Below are positions 7,405 through 14,570 of a stretch of 20,714 nucleotides of DNA, one piece after another. Positions within the stretch are counted from its first letter, which is position 1, and every line of letters begins with the position of its first letter. Source of the stretch: Chloroflexota bacterium (lineage in GTDB: Bacteria; Chloroflexota; Dehalococcoidia; SHYB01); assembly GCA_016200725.1 (NCBI GenBank), contig JACQEE010000170.1:1-20714 (forward strand), in the 5' to 3' direction. The notes beneath the pieces were generated by a model. It was not told the origin of the DNA. It did not search any database and saw only the letters and a list, made by a program, of their open reading frames with translations. A program made the translations under genes and the position numbers.

Positions 7405-8594
7405 TAGAGCACCCCTTGTTCCGAGAGGATGACCAACTCGTCCTTGGAGAAGCCCAGGCGGTTGCAATAGATCTCGAGGTTGTGCTGTCCGAGTCCCGGC
7501 GCCTTCGACCTGATCGACCACGGCGTCCGCTCGAGGTTGAAGGGGCGCCCTGGCGCGACGATGCGTCCAGTCTCCTTGTTGCCCACGTCCGCGAAGAAGT
7601 TGCGCGCCCTGAATTGCGGCCCCTCGGCCACGTCCTTCGCGCTCGCTACCTTGACCATCGGCACGCGTAATTCCTGGGCGCTACGGATGATTTCCTCGCA
7701 CGTGCGCGCCATGCACCACGGCCGGATGATGGCCATTGCTTCGTTCGCGTGTTGTAGCCGGTCGTAGGGCGTCTTGAATCGAGGGTCGTCGACCAACTCC
7801 GGCTTGCCCAGCACGACGGTGAACGACTCCCACTGGTGCTGGAGCATCGTGTAGAAGCCGACGTACCCGTCCTTGCACTGCGCGATGCTGATGGGGAAGC
7901 GGTTGCCCGACCGCTGAGTCAGCGTCTTGTTGTACGAGTAACTCAGCGCGTTCGACGGTATCACGGTCATGAGCGACTCGAGCACCGAGAGGTCGATGCG
8001 CTGCCCGCCCGTCCGGTGCCTGCCGATGAGCGCCCCTAGCGTCGTCGCGCACGCGTTGAGCCCCGCGACGTACTCGCTCACGTCGTCGCCGATGCGGATG
8101 GGCTCGCGGCCCGCGACACCGGAGCCGATGAGTAGGCTGGACATCGCCCAGTGCACCATGTCCGTCGCCTTGTAGTCTCGATACGGCCCTGTTTGCCCGA
8201 AGTCCGTCACTGAGGTGACGATGAGACCAGGGTTCGCGCGCTCGAGGTCGCCCGGCGACAGTTCCCACGATTCCAGCGTCCCGGGTGCAGTCGCCTCGAT
8301 GAACACGTCGGCCTGCTTGAGCAACTCCTTGAGCGTCATCGCTCCAGTGGTGGTCGACGGGTCGAGCGTGATGCTCTTCTTGTTGGTGTTCAGGAACAGG
8401 TGCAGGCCGCTGCCGTCCGGCGTAACGTGGTCGTCCTTGTACGGACCAAAGCGCCGCTCCGGCGCGCCAGCGACTGGGCGCTCGACCTTGATCACTTCGG
8501 CGCCGAAGTCGGCGAGAAACTTCGTGGCGAACGACACCGCCACCCGCGTGCTCAGTTCGACGACGGTGAGATGTGAGAGGGCTGTGTCAGGCAT
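7404..8594 (-). CDS. CaiB/BaiF family III CoA-transferase, partner subunit with Asp-to-Glu change
   Basis: A 396-aa protein from ATG 8594 (MPDTALSHLTVVELSTRVAVSFATKFLADFGAEVIKVE). An in-frame GTG at 8627 adds 11 residues translated from a REP-like repeat, so I prefer the ATG. The fold is clearly family III. At the catalytic position the motif reads SEYVAGLNA (E174), where the usual form is (A/G)DYxxGxxA and the downstream partner has Asp; this is my alignment by eye, anchored on the following RTGxGQxID motif. The Asp-to-Glu change and the TAATG overlap with a canonical partner suggest a non-identical subunit pair in which this one may be structural or altered in activity. It follows the enoyl-CoA hydratase gene by 66 nt. 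Confidence 0.92.
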   Translation of the reverse strand: MPDTALSHLTVVELSTRVAVSFATKFLADFGAEVIKVERPVAGAPERRFGPYKDDHVTPDGSGLHLFLNTNKKSITLDPSTTTGAMTLKELLKQADVFIEATAPGTLESWELSPGDLERANPGLIVTSVTDFGQTGPYRDYKATDMVHWAMSSLLIGSGVAGREPIRIGDDVSEYVAGLNACATTLGALIGRHRTGGQRIDLSVLESLMTVIPSNALSYSYNKTLTQRSGNRFPISIAQCKDGYVGFYTMLQHQWESFTVVLGKPELVDDPRFKTPYDRLQHANEAMAIIRPWCMARTCEEIIRSAQELRVPMVKVASAKDVAEGPQFRARNFFADVGNKETGRIVAPGRPFNLERTPWSIRSKAPGLGQHNLEIYCNRLGFSKDELVILSEQGVL

Positions 8595-8600
8595 CTGATT

Positions 8601-8620
8601 CCCTGAGCGAAGCGAAGGGG
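8601..8620. repeat. REP-like palindromic element
   Basis: CCCTGAGCGAAGCGAAGGGG lies between the enoyl-CoA hydratase stop and the CoA-transferase start. The minus strand reads CCCCTTCGCTTCGCTCAGGG, an imperfect palindrome of the type found dispersed between genes in many bacterial genomes. Only one copy is visible here, so repeat status rests on resemblance. Confidence 0.4.
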
Positions 8621-8660
8621 CTAGCACACGATAACTACATTCCGCGTGGGTGCGATTCGG

Positions 8661-9458
8661 CTACCGACCTTTGAAGTTCGCCTTGCGTTTCTCCGCGAAC
8701 GCCTTCAGCCCTTCCTTGGCATCGTCGCTCTCGAAGCACATCTTCGAGTGCTGCGTCTCGATGTAGTAGGCCTGCTCCGTCGGCACACCCTGCGTCATGA
8801 TGACCGCGCGCTTGATGGCTTGGAGCGACAGCGGCCCGTTCGCCGCCATGCGCTCTGCGTAGTTCATGGACGTGGCCATCAAGTCCTTGAGCGGCACGAC
8901 CTTGTTCACGAGGCCGAAGTTGTAGGCCTCCTGCGCCGTCATGCGCCCGCCCGACCCGCCGACGAGCAGCAGTTCCATCGCCGGCGCGTAGGGTATCTGG
9001 CGCGGCAGCCGCACCGAGGTGCCCCCGCCGGGGAACAGGCCCCACCGCACCTCGGCGACCGCGAACGTCGCGTGCTCGGCCGCGACGCGGATGTCCGTCC
9101 CGCAGAGCAGTTCCATGCCGCCGGCGATGCAGAAGCCGTTCACAGCGGCCACCATCGGCTTCCAGAGGTCGAATTCCTTCAGCACCGTGACCACTCGATT
9201 GCCCCAGCGCGGCTTGGGTGGCGGCGCCTGCTTCTCCGTCGCGCGCGGGATGAACGTCTTGAGGTTGCCGCCTGACGAGAACGACTTGTCGCCAGCGCCG
9301 GTGATGACGCCCACGTAGATGTCCGGGTTATCGCGGATCTCCTCGAATCCCTTGGTGAGCCCTTCGTTCAGCTCGTCGTCCATCGCGTTGAGCGTCTCGG
9401 GCTTGTTCATCGTCATGACGGCGACACGACCGTGGCGTTCGAAGATGACAGCAGGCAA
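8661..9458 (-). CDS. Enoyl-CoA hydratase/isomerase (crotonase family)
   Basis: A 265-aa crotonase. The TTG start at 9458 is supported by GAGGTGA a few bases upstream and by the normal N-terminus (VIFERHGRVAVMTMNKPETLNAM). Oxyanion-hole segments are FSSGGNLK (60-67) and NGFCIAGGMELLCGTD (107-122). Both catalytic glutamates of true hydratases are in place: E136 (AVAEVRWGLFPGGGTSVRLPR) and E162 (PAMELLLVGG). It should hydrate a 2-enoyl-CoA in the beta-oxidation-like pathway of this cluster. A 94-nt gap to the nuclease gene contains a good sigma70-type promoter, so this gene and the two CoA-transferases can be expressed independently of the nuclease. The C-terminal helix (GLKAFAEKRKANFKGR) is standard for the family. 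Confidence 0.94.
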   Translation of the reverse strand: MPAVIFERHGRVAVMTMNKPETLNAMDDELNEGLTKGFEEIRDNPDIYVGVITGAGDKSFSSGGNLKTFIPRATEKQAPPPKPRWGNRVVTVLKEFDLWKPMVAAVNGFCIAGGMELLCGTDIRVAAEHATFAVAEVRWGLFPGGGTSVRLPRQIPYAPAMELLLVGGSGGRMTAQEAYNFGLVNKVVPLKDLMATSMNYAERMAANGPLSLQAIKRAVIMTQGVPTEQAYYIETQHSKMCFESDDAKEGLKAFAEKRKANFKGR

Positions 9459-9495
9459 GGCATCACCTCAGGTGGGGCGTTCGAGTGCAGGCGCC

Positions 9496-9524
9496 ATTAT
9501 GCAGGACAAGGCAAGGCTGGACAA
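9496..9524 (-). promoter_or_regulatory. Sigma70-type promoter for the hydratase/CoA-transferase genes
   Basis: Read on the minus strand: TTGTCC (9524-9519), a 17-nt spacer, and CATAAT (9501-9496). The predicted start site is near 9489, about 30 nt before the TTG start at 9458. It lies in the 94-nt gap between the nuclease and hydratase genes. Confidence 0.5.
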
Positions 9525-9552
9525 GGGAGGCGAAGGACGGCGAAATCGCTTG

Positions 9553-10587
9553 CTAGCGCTCAGTCTCTAGGCCAGCAGCAGAAATTCTGCTGCGCTGCCT
9601 AGCTGCTCGGCTTACAATCTCGGCGGCCTCAGTGTCCATTTCGAACAGTGTACCCTGAAATGAATACTGTCTTCCCGTGAGATCATTGACTTCTGCTGCG
9701 GATATGGGGGGCTTGATTCGGGCGAACTTGTCGAGGTGTACATAGAACTTGTAGTCACTCTTCCCCCGGTGATCTGCCTTCTGCACGCCTCCTGCGACGC
9801 GGCCAATAGCTACGATCCCCTTTCCTGACTGGTAAAGGAAGACTGTGGATTGTCTCGTCAGCCGTTCGATCTTGAATTTCCACGGGTCATTGAATGCCGC
9901 TGCGATGTGATTCTTCAGCATGTCCTTGTGGTCTTCGCGACTATTCCTATAGTTTGTATTTACTACAAAGAAGCCCGTTGACGTGAGATCCTCGTAGGGG
10001 TTGTCATTTACAGAGAAACGCTGCATTTCGAGCAAGAAGTGCTCTCGCCGGCTATTGGGGTCCTTATACGCACGATAGATCCACGGGCGGACATCAACTC
10101 CTTTACCACGCCAGTAGCGTACTGCTTCTCGGGTCGTGAAGTCCAAGCCATTAGTAACTACGACAAAGACTTGAGTTTCGTTGAATTTTGACTCGGGTAG
10201 TCGATGCCCGAAGGTGGCGGCATGGGCATCGACCAAGGACTGTTGGTCTGGACGGAACTGCCGAAAGCGACGGTCTAGCTCTTCGTATGCTTTTCTGCCG
10301 AACAGTTGCCCATAGCGGAGCACTTGCAAGATGTTTTCTGATCTCGATTCCCATTTCTTTAACTCGAAGATGAACAGCCGACCCTGATCATCCAATGCGA
10401 GAATGTCGGGCTCCTCCTGCCATTGCCGGGATTGTGCAATAACTAACAACTCCTCGTCAGGCAGCAGTCGGTCGAGCGAGTTGAACAAGACCTTCTGGAG
10501 ATCTTTCTCGGCACACTCAAAATCCACGAGCTTTTGAGGCGGCACCCGCTCAGCTTGATGTTCAGCGATGTTGACCTTCAACAGCAT
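9553..10587 (-). CDS. PD-(D/E)xK nuclease with EVE/PUA-like C-terminal domain (probable modification-dependent restriction type)
   Basis: A 344-aa protein from ATG 10587, 8 nt after the thiolase TAG, with AGAGAAGAAG as a modest ribosome-binding site. The N-terminal half has the nuclease core: an acidic helix (E28), then EPDILALDDQGRLFIFELKK giving D61 and E75-x-K77, and QVLRYGQLF (Q88 to F96), a layout like NucS/DUF91-type endonucleases. The C-terminal part (about 203-325: TGFFVVNTNYRNS...QSTVFLYQSGKGIVAIGRVAG...FYVHLDKF) resembles EVE/PUA-superfamily domains, which read modified bases; this call is weaker. Such fusions are known for modification-dependent restriction enzymes, so DNA defence is the likely role. 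Base composition is unlike its neighbours: sampled 60-nt blocks are 50-52% GC against about 70% in the adjacent thiolase. The gene therefore looks horizontally acquired and inserted into the catabolic operon. Confidence 0.8.
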   Translation of the reverse strand: MLLKVNIAEHQAERVPPQKLVDFECAEKDLQKVLFNSLDRLLPDEELLVIAQSRQWQEEPDILALDDQGRLFIFELKKWESRSENILQVLRYGQLFGRKAYEELDRRFRQFRPDQQSLVDAHAATFGHRLPESKFNETQVFVVVTNGLDFTTREAVRYWRGKGVDVRPWIYRAYKDPNSRREHFLLEMQRFSVNDNPYEDLTSTGFFVVNTNYRNSREDHKDMLKNHIAAAFNDPWKFKIERLTRQSTVFLYQSGKGIVAIGRVAGGVQKADHRGKSDYKFYVHLDKFARIKPPISAAEVNDLTGRQYSFQGTLFEMDTEAAEIVSRAARQRSRISAAGLETER

Positions 10588-10595
10588 CTTCTTCT

Positions 10596-11789
10596 CTATC
10601 TCTGGTTGCTCAGCACCAGGATGCACGCCACGGCGAGGCCGCCGCCGCACACGATGGCCCGCTCAGCATCTTTCACCTGGCGCTTTCCCGTCCGGTGCTG
10701 GAGTTGCTGGACCGCCTCGATGACGTGGCCCATCGTGTGGACGCGACCCTCGTTGATCTGCCCGCCGTTGAGGTTGGTCGGCAGCACGCCCGTTGGCGCA
10801 AGCGCACCGCTGCCGACGAACTCGCCAACCTCGCTGGGCTTCGCAATGCCGAGGGCGTCCATCCAGTAAAAGATGAACGGCGTGAACCCGTCGTACACCT
10901 GTGCTAGGTCGAGGTCCTTCGGCGACATCTGCGCCTTCTCCCAGAGACCTTTCGCCGCGAAGTGACTCGCCATCTGCGTGTAGTCGTGCCAAAAGACAAA
11001 ATCCGGCCGCGGCCCCTGCCCCGCGCTGATCGCTCGCAGGTAGACTGGCTTCTGCCGCAGCGACCGGGCCCGCTCCGCCGTCGTCACCACGACCGCCGCC
11101 GCGCCATCGCACGGGAAGTCGTGGTCGAGCAGGCACATCGGCTCGGCCACCCACCGCGCAGCGAGGTAGTCTTCCATCGTGATCGCGTGCTTCGGCGCGA
11201 CGCCTGGCTTGTCGCCCAGCAGGTAGTTCTGCCGCGACTGCACCACGAACGTGCCCAGTTGCTCGCGCGTGACGCCGTACTCGTGCATGTAGCGCTGGTA
11301 CCACGAAGAGAACTTCTGCGGGAAGACACCGTAGCCATAAGGGTCGAAGAAGGCGTTCTGGCCATACGACTTGTTGGAAGCCACGTGGCCGTACCCACTG
11401 CTCTTCGGCCGCCAGTTCACGCGGCATGTCATTGCGACCTCGCACAGCCCCGACGCCACCGCTATCGCCGCGAGCGCGACGGTGCCGACGCCCGGCACGC
11501 CGCCGAGTGCGTCGTTTGTGAACCATGTGACGCCCGGCAGCCCAAGCGCCTCGATCATGTAGTTGCAGTCGACCTCGTTCCAGCCATGTACCACCGAGAT
11601 GTCGCGCGCGCCCGCTCCCGACGCTGTGCCAAAGCCGTCGACGTCCTTCGTCGTTAGTCCCGCATCGTCGAGGGCCATCTTGCACGCGCGCACCGCCATC
11701 GGCCCCATTGGCATGCCCGCGTCGCGGTAGCACCCCGCGTGCCCCACGCCCGCGATGGCCACCTTGTTCATGATGGTGTTGCGAGGCAT
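10596..11789 (-). CDS. Thiolase-like protein (SCP-x/Ltp2-type, probable retro-aldolase or lipid-transfer thiolase)
   Basis: A 397-aa thiolase-fold protein starting 2 nt after the DUF35 stop. The N-terminus (VAIAGVGHAG) and GFTPFIFYWMDALG, LPTNLNGGQINEGRVHTMGHVIEA and AIVCGGG near the C-terminus are typical of SCP-x/nondecarboxylating thiolases. The nucleophilic Cys expected near residue 90-100 is absent: the segment is TNDALGGVPGVGTVALAA. The canonical C-terminal GHPxGxxG is replaced by the NEGRxHxxGH form. In Ltp2 of the cholesterol pathway the same features go with retro-aldol cleavage, and activity requires a DUF35 partner, which is encoded immediately upstream here. BbsB of benzylsuccinate oxidation is another DUF35-paired relative. 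An aldolase/thiolase acting on a 3-hydroxy- or 3-ketoacyl-CoA is inferred. Confidence 0.88.
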   Translation of the reverse strand: MPRNTIMNKVAIAGVGHAGCYRDAGMPMGPMAVRACKMALDDAGLTTKDVDGFGTASGAGARDISVVHGWNEVDCNYMIEALGLPGVTWFTNDALGGVPGVGTVALAAIAVASGLCEVAMTCRVNWRPKSSGYGHVASNKSYGQNAFFDPYGYGVFPQKFSSWYQRYMHEYGVTREQLGTFVVQSRQNYLLGDKPGVAPKHAITMEDYLAARWVAEPMCLLDHDFPCDGAAAVVVTTAERARSLRQKPVYLRAISAGQGPRPDFVFWHDYTQMASHFAAKGLWEKAQMSPKDLDLAQVYDGFTPFIFYWMDALGIAKPSEVGEFVGSGALAPTGVLPTNLNGGQINEGRVHTMGHVIEAVQQLQHRTGKRQVKDAERAIVCGGGLAVACILVLSNQR

Positions 11790-11791
11790 AC

Positions 11792-12205
11792 CTAACCCCT
11801 GCCCCTTCTCCGAGAGGGAAGGGGCGAAGACTTCGCAGGTCGGAACTGCGGCAGCGTAACCTCTGGTGTCACGTCCTGGAAGACCACCTCGACGGCCATG
11901 CCGATGCGAACGTCGCGCACGGGGCAGTCGAGTATGTTGGACACAGTGAACAGCCCTGTCTGCTCAGCGAGTTCCACGATGGCGACCGCATACGGCAACT
12001 CGCCCTCGAAGCCGGGGTTGCCGGCGTTGTGCATGATGCTGAACGAGTAGACCGTTCCCTTGCCGCTCACCGCCTCCGCCTTCACATCCGGCGACTGGCA
12101 CTTCGAGCAGTCGAGCATCGGTGGATGGATCCAGAAGCGGCATTTCTGGCACCGCATGATCATCAACTGGTGCCGCTTCGCGCCTTCCCAATAGGCGCGC
12201 GTCAT
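11792..12205 (-). CDS. DUF35 zinc-ribbon/OB-fold protein, partner of the thiolase
   Basis: A 137-aa protein from ATG 12205: a rubredoxin-like zinc ribbon (C19-x2-C22 and C33-x2-C36), then an OB fold (GKGTVYSFSIMHNAGNPGFEGELPYAVAIVEL...IGMAVEVVFQDV). DUF35 proteins bind thiolases and are thought to gate acyl-CoA access. Two oddities. First, the frame stays open for 14 codons before the ATG and encodes TYRKPIPVANE, which matches the normal DUF35 N-terminus (compare YPRPLPYTDPD in the paralogue at 14571), so the true start may be a non-ATG codon such as CTG at 12241, next to the dehydrogenase stop. Second, the last 12 residues (SSPLPSRRRGRG region) come from a REP-like palindrome; the paralogue ends at the equivalent FRP. 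Confidence 0.9.
   Translation of the reverse strand: MTRAYWEGAKRHQLMIMRCQKCRFWIHPPMLDCSKCQSPDVKAEAVSGKGTVYSFSIMHNAGNPGFEGELPYAVAIVELAEQTGLFTVSNILDCPVRDVRIGMAVEVVFQDVTPEVTLPQFRPAKSSPLPSRRRGRG
11801..11825. repeat. REP-like palindrome inside the 3' end of the DUF35 gene
   Basis: Arms GCCCCTTCTC (11801-11810) and GGGAAGGGGC (11816-11825) pair over 10 bp (one G-T) around a CGAGA loop. The CCCTTCTCCGAGAGGGAAGGGG type of sequence is a common dispersed intergenic palindrome in several bacterial phyla. Here it is translated as the Arg-rich tail of the DUF35 protein. Confidence 0.5.
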
Positions 12206-12243
12206 CTCGTTCGCGACAGGTATGGGTTTGCGGTACGTCAGGG

Positions 12244-13293
12244 TTAGCGCCCCATCCCCAGGCCGCGCTGGGCGATGATGTTGCGCTGGATCTCATTCGA
12301 GCCGCCGCCGATGGTGCCCAGCAGGCTTACCTCGTAGAGCCAGGCCAGGTCGCCCTTCATCGGCGCGTACTTCGACTCCTCGTACAGAGGTCCCATCGGC
12401 CCGATGACGCTCATGCCAACGTGTCCGAGGCGCACCTGCAACTCGGTGCTGAAGACCTTCGTCAGCGACGCCTCGGCGTTCGGCACCAACTTGTTGTCGA
12501 TCATCCACATGACCTTGAACGTGAGCAGCCGCGCCACGTGCAGGTCGACAGTCATGACACGCTCGAAGTCGAGCGCCACGGCGATGTTGTAGAAGCCCTG
12601 GCCGCGTTCGCCGACCATCTGGCTCTTGGGGATGCGCACGTTCTCGAAGAATACCTGGTTAGTGCGCAGCCCGCCGACGCACCAGATCGGCGTGATCGTG
12701 ATGCCTGGCGTGTCCATCGGCAGGATGAACAGGCTCACGCCCTTGTGCTTCGGCTTGTCCGGATCGGTGCGCGCGCCGAGCCAGCAGATGTCCGACTTCT
12801 CGGCGCCCGTTGTGAAGATCTTCTGCCCGTTGACCACGTAGTCATCGCCGTCCTCGACCGCGCGCGTCTGCAACGATGCCAGGTCCGAGCCTGCGCCGGG
12901 TTCCGAGTATCCGATGCACGTCTGGATTTCACCCGCCTGGATCTTCGGCAGGTACTTCTTCTTGAGGTGCTCCGAGCCCACGATCTGCAGTGTCGGCCCG
13001 ACGATGTTCACCGCCATGTGATGCTTGCCCATCGGCGCGCGGTGATAGCCTAATTCCTCGGCGAAGGCCAACTGCTCGATGTACGACTTGCCGAGCCCGC
13101 CGTACTCCTTAGGCCAGCCGATGCCCAGCCAGCCCTTCTTGCCGAGTTTCTTGCTGAACTCGTCGCTGCGGCCACGATATTCAGGTAGTTCGTTCGCGAC
13201 GCCCGCCTCGTCCTTCGGCGTCCATTCCTTCTTGATGAACTCGCGGACTTCCTTGCGGAGTGCTTCAGCCTTCGGCCCAAAATCAAGGTCCAT
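12244..13293 (-). CDS. Acyl-CoA dehydrogenase, catalytic subunit (FadE29/ChsE2-like)
   Basis: A 349-aa protein from ATG 13293, 2 nt after the stop of the other dehydrogenase, with GGGAGC upstream. Longer in-frame extensions run through that gene and are rejected. Family landmarks: GWLGIGWPKEYGGLG (54-68), IGYSEPGAGSDLASLQT (127-143), GDDYVVNGQKIFTTGA (149-164), and the C-terminal GGGSNEIQRNIIAQRGLGMGR. The MCAD-type catalytic Glu (YEGT) is replaced by GGGS. A Glu is present in ALDFERV (E244), the position used by isovaleryl-CoA dehydrogenase and by the active subunit of mycobacterial alpha2-beta2 dehydrogenases. It is therefore predicted to be the catalytic half of a heterotetramer with the upstream gene product, introducing a 2,3 double bond with FAD. 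Confidence 0.93.
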   Translation of the reverse strand: MDLDFGPKAEALRKEVREFIKKEWTPKDEAGVANELPEYRGRSDEFSKKLGKKGWLGIGWPKEYGGLGKSYIEQLAFAEELGYHRAPMGKHHMAVNIVGPTLQIVGSEHLKKKYLPKIQAGEIQTCIGYSEPGAGSDLASLQTRAVEDGDDYVVNGQKIFTTGAEKSDICWLGARTDPDKPKHKGVSLFILPMDTPGITITPIWCVGGLRTNQVFFENVRIPKSQMVGERGQGFYNIAVALDFERVMTVDLHVARLLTFKVMWMIDNKLVPNAEASLTKVFSTELQVRLGHVGMSVIGPMGPLYEESKYAPMKGDLAWLYEVSLLGTIGGGSNEIQRNIIAQRGLGMGR

Positions 13294-13295
13294 CG

Positions 13296-14429
13296 TTATG
13301 CTCCCACACTCAGCGTCTCGCCGATGACTACTCGCGCCGCGTCGGGTGTGCCGAAGAGCGGCTCCCATGCCTTCGCGCGTCGGAAGTACAACTGCGGGTC
13401 GGTCTCCTTCGAGAGGCCGATTCCGCCGTAGATCTGGATGCCCGTGCGCGTCATGCGCGTGTAGGCCGTGGAGACGAAGACCTTCGCCATCGCGATCTCC
13501 TCCGCGCACGGACGCCCTTCGCTCACCAGCCAGGCGACCTCGTATGCGATGAGCCGCATCATCTCGGCGTCCTGGTACAGGTTCGCTGCATGGTGCTGGA
13601 TCGCTTGGAACTTCGCGATCGGCTGGCCGAACTGCACGCGGTTCTTCGCATATTCGACGGCCATCTCCAGCACGGCCGCTGCGCCGCCGACCGACATCAC
13701 GCACTGCCCGGCAACCGCCCACTGTAGCGTCCGCTCGACGATTGGCCAGCCCTGGCCAACCTTGCCCAGCACGCGGTTCGCCGGGACGAGCACATTCTTG
13801 AATGCCACCTCGCTCGTCCGCTCAAGGCCCATCGGCTTGAGGGGCGTGATCGTCACTCCCGGCGCGCTCGCGTCCACGATGAACACGGTCACGCCGTCGG
13901 CGCCGCGACCGCTCGTCCTTGCAGCGACCAGCATGTGCGTCGCCAGGTGCGCGTTGTCGACGAACACCTTCACGCCATCGAGGCGATAAGCTCCATCGCT
14001 CTCCTTCGCCTTGAGCGCAAGGCCCTCGGGCTTCCACGAGGACTCAGGTTCGAGGATGGCGGATGTTAGCATCGTTTTGCCCGCCGCTACGCCGGGCAGA
14101 AACTCTTGCTTCTGCTTCTCGCTGCCGAACTGCGCCAGTGGCAACCCGCCGAGGACGATGTCGCTGAAGATGGGCACGGGCGCGATGAAGCGGCCGACCT
14201 CCTCGAGGATCACGGCGAGGTCGAGGAACATGCCATCCGCGCCGCCATACTTCGCTGCGAATGGCAGGCCAAGCCATCCCAGGTCCGCGATGCGCTTCCA
14301 CAGCGCAGGCGAGTAACCCTGCGGATCGTTCTCCATCTCGCGCACGACCGTCTTGGTAGCCTGCTTGGAGAACAGGTCGCGTGCTGTGCGACGCAACTGC
14401 TCCTGCTCTTCGGTGAAGTTGAAGTTCAT
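13296..14429 (-). CDS. Acyl-CoA dehydrogenase-like partner subunit (FadE28/ChsE1-like)
   Basis: A 377-aa acyl-CoA dehydrogenase-fold protein, first gene of the minus-strand operon. Landmarks: N-terminal helix (FTEEQEQLRRTARDLF), LGWLGLPFAAKYGGADG (50-66), TSAILEPES (122-130), NRVQFGQPIAKFQAIQHHAANL (263-284, FAD/dimer region) and GIQIYGGIGLSKETDPQLYFRRAK (330-353). Both known positions for the catalytic Glu are changed: A238 aligns with the IVD-type site (E244 in the partner) and F359 with the MCAD-type site. The protein probably supplies FAD-binding contacts but not the base, as FadE28/ChsE1 does for FadE29/ChsE2. A promoter with TTATCA-17-TATACT lies about 85 nt upstream of the start. It shares the upstream region with the divergent DUF35-SRPBCC operon. 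Confidence 0.92.
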   Translation of the reverse strand: MNFNFTEEQEQLRRTARDLFSKQATKTVVREMENDPQGYSPALWKRIADLGWLGLPFAAKYGGADGMFLDLAVILEEVGRFIAPVPIFSDIVLGGLPLAQFGSEKQKQEFLPGVAAGKTMLTSAILEPESSWKPEGLALKAKESDGAYRLDGVKVFVDNAHLATHMLVAARTSGRGADGVTVFIVDASAPGVTITPLKPMGLERTSEVAFKNVLVPANRVLGKVGQGWPIVERTLQWAVAGQCVMSVGGAAAVLEMAVEYAKNRVQFGQPIAKFQAIQHHAANLYQDAEMMRLIAYEVAWLVSEGRPCAEEIAMAKVFVSTAYTRMTRTGIQIYGGIGLSKETDPQLYFRRAKAWEPLFGTPDAARVVIGETLSVGA

Positions 14430-14520
14430 GCGTCTTGCCTACCTGCGTTGCGGGTGTATGCTAGGGCCGCTCGCCCCAATGCTGACCAACAGGGACGGCG
14501 ACTGGGGCAAAAGCGCGGTT

Positions 14521-14549
14521 AGTATAGCAGCACTGCTGACTTCTGATAA
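14521..14549 (-). promoter_or_regulatory. Promoter of the catabolic operon, with a palindrome in its spacer
   Basis: On the minus strand: TTATCA (14549-14544), a 17-nt spacer, TATACT (14526-14521). It matches the consensus at 4 of 6 and 5 of 6 positions. The spacer contains CAGCA-C-TGCTG (14528-14538), a small inverted repeat that could be an operator. The predicted start is near 14514, about 85 nt before the dehydrogenase ATG. It lies in the 141-nt divergent region, so one regulator could control both operons. Confidence 0.55.
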
Positions 14550-14570
14550 AGGGATGGCATTGGAGCAGGG

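Noticed and set aside
6340..7407. Long plus-strand open frame (355 codons) opposite the CoA-transferase
   Set aside because: It is antisense to a clear CoA-transferase, with a composition typical of high-GC shadow frames and no recognisable domain.
7405..7521. 39-residue N-terminal extension of the downstream CoA-transferase
   Set aside because: It lies inside the upstream CoA-transferase gene in another frame. The TAATG overlap and the family N-terminus MPLPLEGLRV fix the start at 7404.
13294..13722. Long N-terminal extension of the catalytic acyl-CoA dehydrogenase
   Set aside because: The Arg-rich translation is a shadow of the other dehydrogenase gene; the family N-terminus begins at ATG 13293.
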